Assembly: GCF_023276405.1 (NCBI RefSeq)
Contig: NZ_JALRMO010000001.1
Span: 3,410,001 to 3,474,000, forward strand
DNA length: 64,000 nucleotides
Origin: Paenibacillus hamazuiensis
GTDB taxonomy: Bacteria > Bacillota > Bacilli > Paenibacillales > NBRC-103111
Reading direction: 5' to 3'
Position 1 is the first letter of the stretch; each line of letters starts with the position of its first letter. This document shows, piece by piece, positions 51,422 through 59,614 of this stretch. The translations under genes were made by a program, and so were the position numbers. The notes below the pieces were generated by a model. That model saw nothing but the letters and a program-made list of their open reading frames with translations. It was not told the DNA's origin and made no database searches.

Positions 51422-54400
51422 GGCGGTCTCCTCCTCCCGTGAACGATTTCCCGTATGCATCCGCGCTTGCTTCTCCAGTCGCTTCCAAAATCGCTTCCAG
51501 CGGCGCTTCCTTCTGAGCGGCCTGCTCGATCAGCTGCAGCGCATAGTCTTTGCCGTACTGCGGCAGCACCTCGAACCGGCTGCCCTCCAGCAGCGGATCG
51601 AACTGGCAAACCGGCTTGTACGGGCACAATTGGCAGGCCGCTTTTTTTCCCATCCTGTACGGGGCAATATCCACCTTGCCCGCCGAGATGTCGCTGCCGA
51701 TGCGGCGTATCGTCCGCCGGACGTATTTGCGAAGCGACGTCCATTGCGCTTCCGTCGCCACCGACGACGATTTGTAAAAGCCGCCGTCCGCCTTCAGCGC
51801 AACCGGAATCAGCTGCGAATAGCCGCTTTTTCCTTCGAGCCCGCCGTCCATCAGCTTGACCGCCTGCTCGTCGGCCAGGACGAGCCCTTTCATTTTGTAG
51901 CGCTTCGCCAGCTCCTTCTCGATTTCGTCCGGCGTCGGCGCGTTTTTCCTGGGCAGCAGCGGGTTATGAACGTGAAAATACAGCACTCCCGCCGGGGCGG
52001 CCTTCGTGCCGATCCACCGCTCGGCATATGTGAGAACGACATCCAGGTACGTCAGCATTTGCAGTGACAAACCGTAATACACCTCGCCAAGATTCAGCGA
52101 CGTCCGGCTCGATTTGTAGTCGATGACGCGAAGCAGCGTACCCTGCTCCGTTTCGGCCTTGTCGACGCGGTCGATCCGGCCGATGAGCTCCATCGTCGCT
52201 CCGTTGTCCAAACGGTACACAAGCGGCGGAAGCGTCTCGCCCGGCCCGAAGCCGAGCTCGAGTCCGACCGGCTCGAAACGGCCCCTGCGGGCGTGCTCCC
52301 CCAGAATGGCCGCGGCCCTGCCGACCGTTGCCTTCAGCTTTCTGGCGATGTAATGGTACCGTTTGGAGCTGAGCAAAATTTCGCTCTGCAGCCTCGGGGC
52401 CAGCACATCGACGACTGCGGCCGCTCGGTCCCGGCACTCGTCCGCCGATAATGAGCCCCAATCTGCGCCATCCTGCGTCACTTGCTCTGCGAACTTGCTG
52501 AGCGCGGCATGGAACAATTGGCCGATATCCGGCGCCTCCAGTCTGTAAATACGGCGTTCGGAAAGACGCAGGCCGTGTGAGACGAACTGCGAAAACGGGC
52601 ACGAGACGAATCTCTCCATCCGCGAGACAGACGCTTTAAGCCGCTCTCCGTAGAGCTCCAAGCTTGTCTGGGGCGCCAGCGGGCGCTCGGCATTCGTAAA
52701 AAAGAGCGCCTGCACGATGCCCTGCAGCTTGCCGCGCCACTCCTCCCGCCCGGCGAACCAGTTGTACACGTCCCACCACAGATCGGCGATCGCCCCACCC
52801 TGCGCCGCGTGCTTCAGCTGCACTGCCAGGTACGATAATGCCCGCTGCGGATGCGCAATGTATTCGGCCTGCTCCGCCGGCTCCATCGCCGCACCCGGTT
52901 CTCCCAGGAGAAGCCGCTCTTTGACGGCCGGGAACAGCTGCCGCACCTCGCGGATCACGTCGGACGGCAGCAGCGACTTGCCCTCGTCATCGGCAAGCGG
53001 ATAACTGAGCCACAAGCGATCCGAAGGGACGCACAGCGTGCTGTAGATGAGAAACTGTTCATCGAGCAGCTTTCGCCGGCTGCTCTCCGCCAGCTCGAGG
53101 CCGCTTCCGGCGAGCATTTCCCTCTCGCTCTCAGTCAAAATGCCGTCCTCGGCAATTCGCGACGGCATCACGCCATCACCGACTCCGAGCAGGAACAAAT
53201 GCTTGACCGGCCCCGAGCGGGTCCGATCGACGCTGCCGACGAGCACCTGATCAAGGGCCGGGGGCACAAGGCCAAGCCGAATGCTTTCCAGTCCCGTCTC
53301 CACAAGTTCGGCAAACATATCGAGCGTGACGCTCTCCTCGCCCATCAGTTCGACGAGCTGATCCATCATGTCGACGACGCGGTCCCAAACCTGGGCGTGC
53401 TCCTTTGCTTTTTCCGGCCGGCCGGCTCTGAGGTTTTGCACGCTCCAAAGCTCCAGCCTTTGCGGAGCCCGCAGCCCGGACAACAGCTCATAGAGCGCCT
53501 CCACCCGTCTGCGCACCGTCTTCGCTTTGTTCATCCGCGTTTGAAACGCGAGCAATGGCTCCGCGATTCGGTTGCGGCATTCGTTGATCTTGCGGAGATA
53601 ACGCTCTTGAGACTTTGTCAGCTCCTGCTCCTCATCGTCCTCAAGATCGCTTTGGAATGCGTAGGTCCACGGCTTGCCGTCGGTCCAGCGCGCCCCGTAA
53701 ATGCCGAGAGCGAGCACGTAATTTTCCAGCCGGTCCATATCGTCGCGGGTGATTCTCGACTCCTCGCCGGGCATCGGCAGGAAAAAGTCGGTTTTCACGC
53801 AGCGGAACACCGGATCGTATTTCCAGTAGGAACGGATAACCTCCAGCGCCGAGCGAATGAGCTCGACGAGCGGATGGTGCAGCACGGTCCGTTTTTGATC
53901 GAAAAAATGCGGAATGCCGTAATCGCTGAGCGTAGCCGCGAGCAGGTCACCGTACTCCTCGCTGTTGCGGACACGCACCGACAGGTCGCGCCAGCGCAGC
54001 CCATCCTCGCGAACGAGGCGAACCATCTCCCGGGCTGCGGCCTCTACCTCGGCTCTGCGGTTCACCGCCCCGCAAAACGTAATTTGCGGGCGCTGCAGCG
54101 GAATGACCTGCTCCGATTCCGGAACGCGCCGATATGGCACTCTGATCTTCTTATCAAGGCTGCTTTCCAGATGCGCGAGCATCGGGCTGTTTCCGAAGCG
54201 CGCTTCCGCCGGCGGTCTGAGCTTTACGGTCTCTTTCACGACGACTCCCTGCTCCTCGGCGATCCGCTGCAAACGGACCATCGTGCGCGCGGTCGGATGG
54301 AACAGCGTCAGCTCGTCCGGCCGTTCGTCCGCGCCGTACTCCCGGTCGAGACAAAGCGTTACCGTCACTTCCCGGGCATGCAGCATCAGCTGCCCCAGCA

Positions 54401-55055
54401 CGGCGAATTCCTGCGGCGTAAACCCGTTAAACCCGTCGACCCATATCTCGGCCTCTTTCGCGTAATCGACCTCTGCAAGCTGCTTGGCCAGCAGCGACAA
54501 GCAGTCTTCGCCGTCAAGATACAGCTTCGAGAGCTCCTCTTCAAATTCGCGGAATATGTAATGAATATCGTGAAGCTTGTCCGCAAACGACGCCGGGCCC
54601 GCCGATTCACCGAGCAGAGCTCCGGCACGTTCCCCAAGCTGCTCCGCCGTAATCGCATACCGTTTGAACTCGGTAAACAGCTCGTTCAAATTTTCGATGA
54701 CGCCGAGCTGGTCGACGGATGCGTGAAACCATTTCAATTCGTTTTGACGCCTATGTAAAAGTTTATGGAGAAGCAGCTTTTTGCCCGTATCGTCGATCGG
54801 CAATCTGGCGGTTCCGCCCGCTTCCTGCATCACACGCCACGCCAGTCGCCGAAAGCTGAGCGCCTGAGCTCGCGCCATGCCGCCAAGCCCCGGAGTACGC
54901 ACCAGCTCGTACTCCGCTTGAAACGTCGCCTGCTCGGGTACGAGCATAATGAGCGGGCTGCCGACCGGCTCGCCCATCAATCGGCTGCGAATCTCGTCCA
55001 GGCAAAACGACGTTTTACCGCTGCCGGCCCGGCCGATCACAAAACGTATCGCCAT
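51399..55055 (-). CDS. addB: AddB, helicase-nuclease subunit B
   Basis: AddB, 1218 residues, partners AddA. It has the degenerate N-terminal helicase P-loop FVIGRAGSGKTSFCLDEI, a long middle, and a C-terminal nuclease with GRIDRVDKAE and LRVIDYKSSRTSLNLGEV. The Fe-S cluster Cys are visible as SCPFSQF (first) and CQLCPYKPVCQFDP (last three). In the family this subunit recognises Chi and holds the second nuclease. The promoter should lie in the 200 bp before 55055. Confidence 0.96.
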   Translation of the reverse strand: MAIRFVIGRAGSGKTSFCLDEIRSRLMGEPVGSPLIMLVPEQATFQAEYELVRTPGLGGMARAQALSFRRLAWRVMQEAGGTARLPIDDTGKKLLLHKLLHRRQNELKWFHASVDQLGVIENLNELFTEFKRYAITAEQLGERAGALLGESAGPASFADKLHDIHYIFREFEEELSKLYLDGEDCLSLLAKQLAEVDYAKEAEIWVDGFNGFTPQEFAVLGQLMLHAREVTVTLCLDREYGADERPDELTLFHPTARTMVRLQRIAEEQGVVVKETVKLRPPAEARFGNSPMLAHLESSLDKKIRVPYRRVPESEQVIPLQRPQITFCGAVNRRAEVEAAAREMVRLVREDGLRWRDLSVRVRNSEEYGDLLAATLSDYGIPHFFDQKRTVLHHPLVELIRSALEVIRSYWKYDPVFRCVKTDFFLPMPGEESRITRDDMDRLENYVLALGIYGARWTDGKPWTYAFQSDLEDDEEQELTKSQERYLRKINECRNRIAEPLLAFQTRMNKAKTVRRRVEALYELLSGLRAPQRLELWSVQNLRAGRPEKAKEHAQVWDRVVDMMDQLVELMGEESVTLDMFAELVETGLESIRLGLVPPALDQVLVGSVDRTRSGPVKHLFLLGVGDGVMPSRIAEDGILTESEREMLAGSGLELAESSRRKLLDEQFLIYSTLCVPSDRLWLSYPLADDEGKSLLPSDVIREVRQLFPAVKERLLLGEPGAAMEPAEQAEYIAHPQRALSYLAVQLKHAAQGGAIADLWWDVYNWFAGREEWRGKLQGIVQALFFTNAERPLAPQTSLELYGERLKASVSRMERFVSCPFSQFVSHGLRLSERRIYRLEAPDIGQLFHAALSKFAEQVTQDGADWGSLSADECRDRAAAVVDVLAPRLQSEILLSSKRYHYIARKLKATVGRAAAILGEHARRGRFEPVGLELGFGPGETLPPLVYRLDNGATMELIGRIDRVDKAETEQGTLLRVIDYKSSRTSLNLGEVYYGLSLQMLTYLDVVLTYAERWIGTKAAPAGVLYFHVHNPLLPRKNAPTPDEIEKELAKRYKMKGLVLADEQAVKLMDGGLEGKSGYSQLIPVALKADGGFYKSSSVATEAQWTSLRKYVRRTIRRIGSDISAGKVDIAPYRMGKKAACQLCPYKPVCQFDPLLEGSRFEVLPQYGKDYALQLIEQAAQKEAPLEAILEATGEASADAYGKSFTGGGDRHDDTQGA

Positions 55056-55263
55056 ATGTATTACCCCGCCTTTTCGTGGGATATTTTTTTCATCCTATTA
55101 TTCTACCATATTTGGGCGTTATACGGGTAAAGGCAGGTTCTGGCACACGTATTAACGTGTCGTGGGCCGACGGAAAACCGGTTGTTCCCAGCCGGATCGC
55201 TAAGCTATAATAAGAATAATCAAACTGCGTTTGACATGCTTTCGCTGAGGCAAGGAGGAAGAG

Positions 55264-56256
55264 ATGGAAACAGGCCAAAAAAATTCGGAAATCCCGTTCC
55301 CGCATGACTCCTCCTACCGCTATCTGCTTTCCAGCAAAAAGCTGTTTATCGAGCTTCTTCGCTCCTTTGTACGCAGAGGCTGGACCTTGCAGCTCGATGA
55401 AACGCATGTTGAAGAAATCAATCATTCCTTTGTGCTGCCGGACTTTAAACGCAGGGAAGCAGATTTGGTATATAAGGTGCGTCTTAACGGCCGCGATGTC
55501 ATCTTTTACGTGTTGGTGGAGCTGCAGTCGACGGTCGATATGGCTATGCCTTACCGTCTGCTTTTATACCAGACGGAAATTTGGCGTTACGTGCTGCGAA
55601 ACCGCAAAACGGACGACAACGAATCGCCCTTCTCGCTGCCGGCGATCGTACCGATCGTACTGTACAACGGCCAGCGGCCTTGGTCGGCCAAACGCCGGTT
55701 CCGGGAGCTGCTTGCCGGAGAAGAGACTTTTGGACCAGAGTTGCTCGATTTTGAATATATTTTGCTTGATGTGGAGCGTTACACGGAGGAAGAGCTGTTG
55801 TCGCTATCGAACACCATCGGCTCTGTCTTTTTGCTCGATCAAACGGCGGATCAAGATCTGCTTCTGGAGCGGCTGCGAAAGCTGATGAATACGATCCGGC
55901 AAATGCCGGAAGATGTACAGTCGCAATTTATAAACTGACTGACGAACATGATCGCCATGCAGTTGCCCGCGGAAAGCCGGGACGTGAAGCAGTTGATTCA
56001 GGAGATGAAAGAAAAAGGGGGGAACACTATGGGGCTGCAAAAAAATCTGGAGACCATTAAGCAGAAGGGCATGGAAGAGGGATTCCTCAAGGGTCTGGAG
56101 GAAGGCCGGGAGGAAGGGCGCGAAGAAGGGCGCGAAGAAGGCATTGAACAAGTCGCCAAGCGGCTGATCGACATGGGACTGGACAACGCGGCAATTGCAG
56201 CCGCAACCGGATTCCCGGAGGAAAAGATTGAGCGGCTGCGCAAAAAGATTCACTAA
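55264..56256 (+). pseudogene. Rpn family recombination-promoting nuclease, interrupted by an in-frame TGA
   Basis: The first part (55264-55938, 224 codons) is an Rpn/PD-(D/E)XK nuclease domain: PHDSSYRYLLSSKKLFIELL, PDFKRREADLVYKV and VLVELQSTVDMAMPYRLLLY (D, E, Q of the active site). It ends QSQFIN followed by TGA at 55936. The same frame then goes on without another stop to 56256 (LTNMIAMQLPAESRDVKQL, KGLEEGREEGREEGREEG, LDNAAIAAATGFPEEKIERL), which is the usual Rpn tail. TGG to TGA would explain it. The tail might be re-initiated at ATG 56029 after AAGGGGGG. Confidence 0.8.
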
Positions 56257-56279
56257 TAGAATAACCCTTATCACGCAAT

Positions 56280-56312
56280 AAGCCGCCGGGTAATTATATA
56301 CCGGCGGCTTCG
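56280..56312 (+). terminator. Terminator after the Rpn gene (bidirectional)
   Basis: AAGCCGCCGG and CCGGCGGCTT form a 10-bp stem around a ~12-nt loop, 24 bp after the Rpn tail stop and 28 bp before the convergent AraC gene end. The T tract is weak on the plus side. Confidence 0.6.
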
Positions 56313-56340
56313 GCATTTCCTCGGGCAGATTCACATCACC

Positions 56341-57174
56341 TTAATCCTTCACCCGCTTCTCATGATCTGCACCGTCCCGTCCACTGCGGTACTGCTCCGG
56401 CGTCTGTCCGACCGTTTTCTCGAAAACACGGTACAGCTGGCTTGGGCTGGCGAAGCCGACGCCGAAGCTGATCTCGGTTACGCTCTCATGGCTGTGCGCC
56501 AACCTGCGCTTGGCCTCTTCAACGCGCAGCCGCAGGACATATTGATAGGGGGTCATGCCGGTAAAATTTTTAAACGACCGGATAAAATGAAACCGGCTCT
56601 GCAGCGCGATCGTGGCAAGCGACTCCACGCTGAGCTGCTCGGCGTAATGCGCATGAATGTATTCCAGCGCCCGGGACAGATGCCGGTCGGGAAGCACGGC
56701 TCCGTCCCCGGGCAGCTCGCTTGACTGGCTGCCCCGCAGAGAACGCCGCAAATACCAAAGCACCTGCGACTCGGTTTCCTCCGCCGCGAGCCGGTCCACC
56801 CGTTCATGAGTGAGCAGCTGCGACGTCCACCTGCGGAAATATTGCGATACTTCGGCCGGGTCGAAGCGCTGCCGGAAGTCCAGCTCGATTCGCCTCTGCG
56901 CGCCCGCATCCGGCTGAAGCAAGCCGCGTTCGTTGATTTTAAAAATAATGACGCCCGAGGAATGCCCAATTTGAAACGAATGCCGATCCGCCGGATGCTG
57001 GACCAGACTTTCACCCGCCGCCAGCTCGTAAGTGCGGTGCTCATGCGTAAACCGGCATGTGCCGTAGATCGGGATCGTGATTTGAAATTCGTTGTCGTGC
57101 GCATGCGGAGCGTTTTCGTACCCGTCTTCGAACTTGTAAAGCTCCAGCTGCGGCAATTTGATCTGCATCTGCAT
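56341..57174 (-). CDS. AraC family transcriptional regulator
   Basis: The 277-residue protein has a cupin-type sensor half (YENAPHAHDNEFQITIPIYG with the His pair) and a C-terminal AraC domain (AEQLSVESLATIALQSRFHF, TEISFGVGFASPSQLYRVFE). It is divergent from the MFS gene with 115 bp between starts, so it probably controls it. The ligand is unknown. Confidence 0.88.
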   Translation of the reverse strand: MQMQIKLPQLELYKFEDGYENAPHAHDNEFQITIPIYGTCRFTHEHRTYELAAGESLVQHPADRHSFQIGHSSGVIIFKINERGLLQPDAGAQRRIELDFRQRFDPAEVSQYFRRWTSQLLTHERVDRLAAEETESQVLWYLRRSLRGSQSSELPGDGAVLPDRHLSRALEYIHAHYAEQLSVESLATIALQSRFHFIRSFKNFTGMTPYQYVLRLRVEEAKRRLAHSHESVTEISFGVGFASPSQLYRVFEKTVGQTPEQYRSGRDGADHEKRVKD

Positions 57175-57289
57175 CTTAGTTCACCCGCCTACATTATAGC
57201 AAAAGTTGCCCATTTGTTCCGCAATAATCGCGACGACACCCCGGCCACCCGACATGTATGATGAGGTGAAAAAAAAGAGGTGATGATAC

Positions 57290-58516
57290 ATGTCGCAAAT
57301 CGCGACTACGCGGAACGCCGGCAATACGGCCTTTTATATGCTGCTGGGGGTCAGCATCGCACATCTGCTTAACGATGCGATGCAATCGGTCGTTCCCGCC
57401 GTATTTCCCGTGTTTCAGCAGCAAATGCAGCTCAGTTTCGCCCAGATCGGCTGGGTCGCCTTCACGCTCAACGTGACGGCTTCCATCCTGCAGCCTTTGA
57501 TCGGCTACATGACGGATCGGCGGCCGATGCCGCTGCTTCTGCCGGCAGGTATGGCTTTTACGCTGCTCGGCATGCTGGGCCTCGCAGCGGCTTCGCATTT
57601 CTGGATGCTGCTCGCTTCCGCTGCGCTGATCGGCATCGGCTCCTCCGTACTGCATCCGGAATCTTCCCGCGTCGCGCATTTGGCGGCCAGCCGCAGCAAA
57701 GGATTCGCGCAGTCGGTGTTTCAGGTCGGCGGCAATACGGGCCAGGCGCTCGCGCCGCTGATGGCGGCCTTCATCATAGGCCCGCAGGGGCAGCTCGGCT
57801 TCGTCTGGTTTTCCCTGCTTGCCGTCGCCGGAATTATCGTGCAGTCCGCAGTCGGCAGATGGTATGCCGGACAAATCCGCCTGAACGCCGGCTCCCGCCA
57901 CGGCGCGGGCCGGTCCGACGGGCGGCGGTTTGGCAAAGGCTTCATTGCCTTTGCGCTGACGATTCTGATCCTGATGTTGTTTTCCAAATTCGTTTATTTG
58001 GCCGGCATGACCGGGTACTACGCTTTTTACTATATGGAAAAGTTCAATTTGCCGCTCGAGCGGGCGCAAATCTGCCTGTTCGCGCTGCAGTTCGCCGGAA
58101 TGGCCGGAACGTTTCTCGGCGGCCCGCTGGCCGACCGGTTCGGAAGACAAACCGTCATCTGGTTTTCCATTCTCGGGACGGCGCCTTTTTCGCTGCTGCT
58201 GCCGTATGCCGGGCCCGTCAGCTCGATTTTTCTATGTGTTGCCATCGGTCTCATCCTGATGTCCGGCTTCTCGGTCATCATCGTCTACGCGCAGGAGCTT
58301 CTCCCCGGCCATGTCGGAACGGTGGCCGGACTGTTTTTCGGCCTCGCCTTCGGCCTGGGCGGCATCGGCTCCGTTGTCCTCGGCGGATGGATGGACGCCG
58401 TCGGCGTATCCGCGATGATGAAGCTCTGCGCGTTCCTGCCGCTGCTCGGCCTGTTTGCGCTGCTGCTGCCGAAAGATTCGGTCATCATGGCCGGCGGGAA
58501 AGAATCGGCCGCTTAA
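57290..58516 (+). CDS. MFS transporter, fosmidomycin-resistance (Fsr)-like
   Basis: A 408-residue major facilitator with 12 predicted helices. The first block, SIAHLLNDAMQSVVPAVFPV, is typical of the Fsr branch, as is GIGSSVLHPESSRVAHLAA. The MFS loop motif is seen as GYMTDRRPMP. Fsr proteins export fosmidomycin and similar drugs; this substrate is not proven here. AGAGGTGATG precedes the ATG. The divergent AraC gene is its likely regulator. Confidence 0.88.
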   Translation: MSQIATTRNAGNTAFYMLLGVSIAHLLNDAMQSVVPAVFPVFQQQMQLSFAQIGWVAFTLNVTASILQPLIGYMTDRRPMPLLLPAGMAFTLLGMLGLAAASHFWMLLASAALIGIGSSVLHPESSRVAHLAASRSKGFAQSVFQVGGNTGQALAPLMAAFIIGPQGQLGFVWFSLLAVAGIIVQSAVGRWYAGQIRLNAGSRHGAGRSDGRRFGKGFIAFALTILILMLFSKFVYLAGMTGYYAFYYMEKFNLPLERAQICLFALQFAGMAGTFLGGPLADRFGRQTVIWFSILGTAPFSLLLPYAGPVSSIFLCVAIGLILMSGFSVIIVYAQELLPGHVGTVAGLFFGLAFGLGGIGSVVLGGWMDAVGVSAMMKLCAFLPLLGLFALLLPKDSVIMAGGKESAA

Positions 58517-58528
58517 GGGGGCCGTCCT

Positions 58529-58890
58529 TTACATTCGTTCCGGAGCCGGCAGCCCGAGAACCGAAAGCGCGTCACCGAGCGTTTCTTCGAATTTGGCGGT
58601 GAGCCACAGGGAAAGCTCTTGCATCGCCCTCAGCTTGGAGAATCGGGCAGTCGGCATAAAAGTTGTTGAACAAAGCGGCAAGCTCATGAGCGTAATGGCA
58701 AATGATGTTCGGAGCCAGTTCTACCAAGGCTTCGTGCAACGTATCCTGCCAAGCCGCCATATGCCTGATCAGCGCATATTCCGCTTTTTCCATCCGGCCG
58801 TTCCCTTCGGGGACGGCCTTTTTCAGGTTAGCCGCCGCCCCGGACTTATTAAGGAATCCGCCATAAAATCAACCGCAATTTACATCTCCC
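58529..58890 (-). pseudogene. argS C-terminal remnant (arginyl-tRNA synthetase anticodon-binding end, frameshifted)
   Basis: On the minus strand MEKAEYALIRHMAAWQDTLH and HELAALFNNFYADCPILQAE match the DALR anticodon-binding end of ArgS. Near 58628 the frame shifts and the other frame gives LSLWLTAKFEETLGDALSVL, then GLPAPERM and a stop at 58529, the normal ArgS end. The part before about 58890 has stops in this frame, and the catalytic domains are absent. So only the last ~110 codons remain. The surrounding 455 bp between the MFS and GtrA genes hold nothing else I can name. Confidence 0.8.
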
Positions 58891-58971
58891 ATTGTTCCCG
58901 GCAATTTGATAATATAGGAATACATCTCTCCTAAATTTTAACTATTGCTGAATGTTCGACGGAGGTTCGCC

Positions 58972-59391
58972 TTGAAAAGACCATCCCTTCCGGCAATCCG
59001 GCAGCTGCTCAAATTCAACGCGGTCGGAGTCGCGAACACGCTGCTCGATATGGCCGTCTACGCTTTGCTCGTTTGGACGGGGGTGCCCTATTATTTCGCA
59101 CAAACGGTGTCTTACAGCTGCGGCATCGTCAACAGCTACTACCTGAATAAACGATGGACATTCGGACAAACGGAAGCGGCGAAAACGCCCAACCGCTCCT
59201 TTGTCAAATTCGCGGCTTTGAATGCGTTTTCACTCGCCGTCTCTCTGCTCTGCCTCCATATTTTTATGGCTCAATTCGGCCTCTCCAACACGGCAAGCAA
59301 AATAGGTACCACCCTTTTAACGATGGGCATCACCTTTGCCGGCAGCAAGCTGTGGGTCTTTTCTTCGCGCGGCGGGCGGGGCTTGGAATAA
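58972..59391 (+). CDS. GtrA family membrane protein
   Basis: A 139-residue protein with four membrane helices. The start is TTG 58972 (GGAGG 6 bases before). LLKFNAVGVANTLLDMAVYA and NKRWTFG are the GtrA signatures. GtrA proteins are thought to help move lipid-linked sugars (undecaprenyl-phosphate glucose) across the membrane and are often near glycosyltransferases, such as the one at the right end of this window. Confidence 0.9.
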   Translation: MKRPSLPAIRQLLKFNAVGVANTLLDMAVYALLVWTGVPYYFAQTVSYSCGIVNSYYLNKRWTFGQTEAAKTPNRSFVKFAALNAFSLAVSLLCLHIFMAQFGLSNTASKIGTTLLTMGITFAGSKLWVFSSRGGRGLE

Positions 59392-59432
59392 GCCCGCAAA
59401 AAAGTTCGGTGAAGTACTCTTGGTTAAAGAGG

Positions 59433-59595
59433 GTGATCAAAAAGCGAGCGAAGGAGTTTAGGGGTATGCTGAAGGAGCGTAAGCGTTCGCCTTTGAGATC
59501 GTAAATTGACCTTTATATTTTTATTCATAAATTTACGATCTCAAGAGCGACCGGCAGCATTCCCCTACTCCGCAGCGACGCACCTTTTTGAACAC
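59433..59595. repeat. 163 bp palindromic intergenic repeat, copy B
   Basis: GTGATCAAAAAG (59433) and CTTTTTGAACAC (to 59595) are inverted with one mismatch. Inside, AGATCGTAAATT/AATTTACGATCT form the apical stem. GGAGCGTAAGCGTTCGCCTTTG and CAAGAGCGACCGG match copy A (14681-14843), which is also 163 bp. The outer and apical stems differ from copy A in sequence yet still pair. It lies between the GtrA gene and the AraC sensor gene. Confidence 0.8.
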
Positions 59596-59614
59596 GCTTT
59601 TAAAGGAGGTCATC

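Noticed and set aside
58572-58793. Stand-alone 73-residue gene
   Set aside because: It is one of two frames of the frameshifted argS end; the other frame carries the rest of the ArgS C-terminus.
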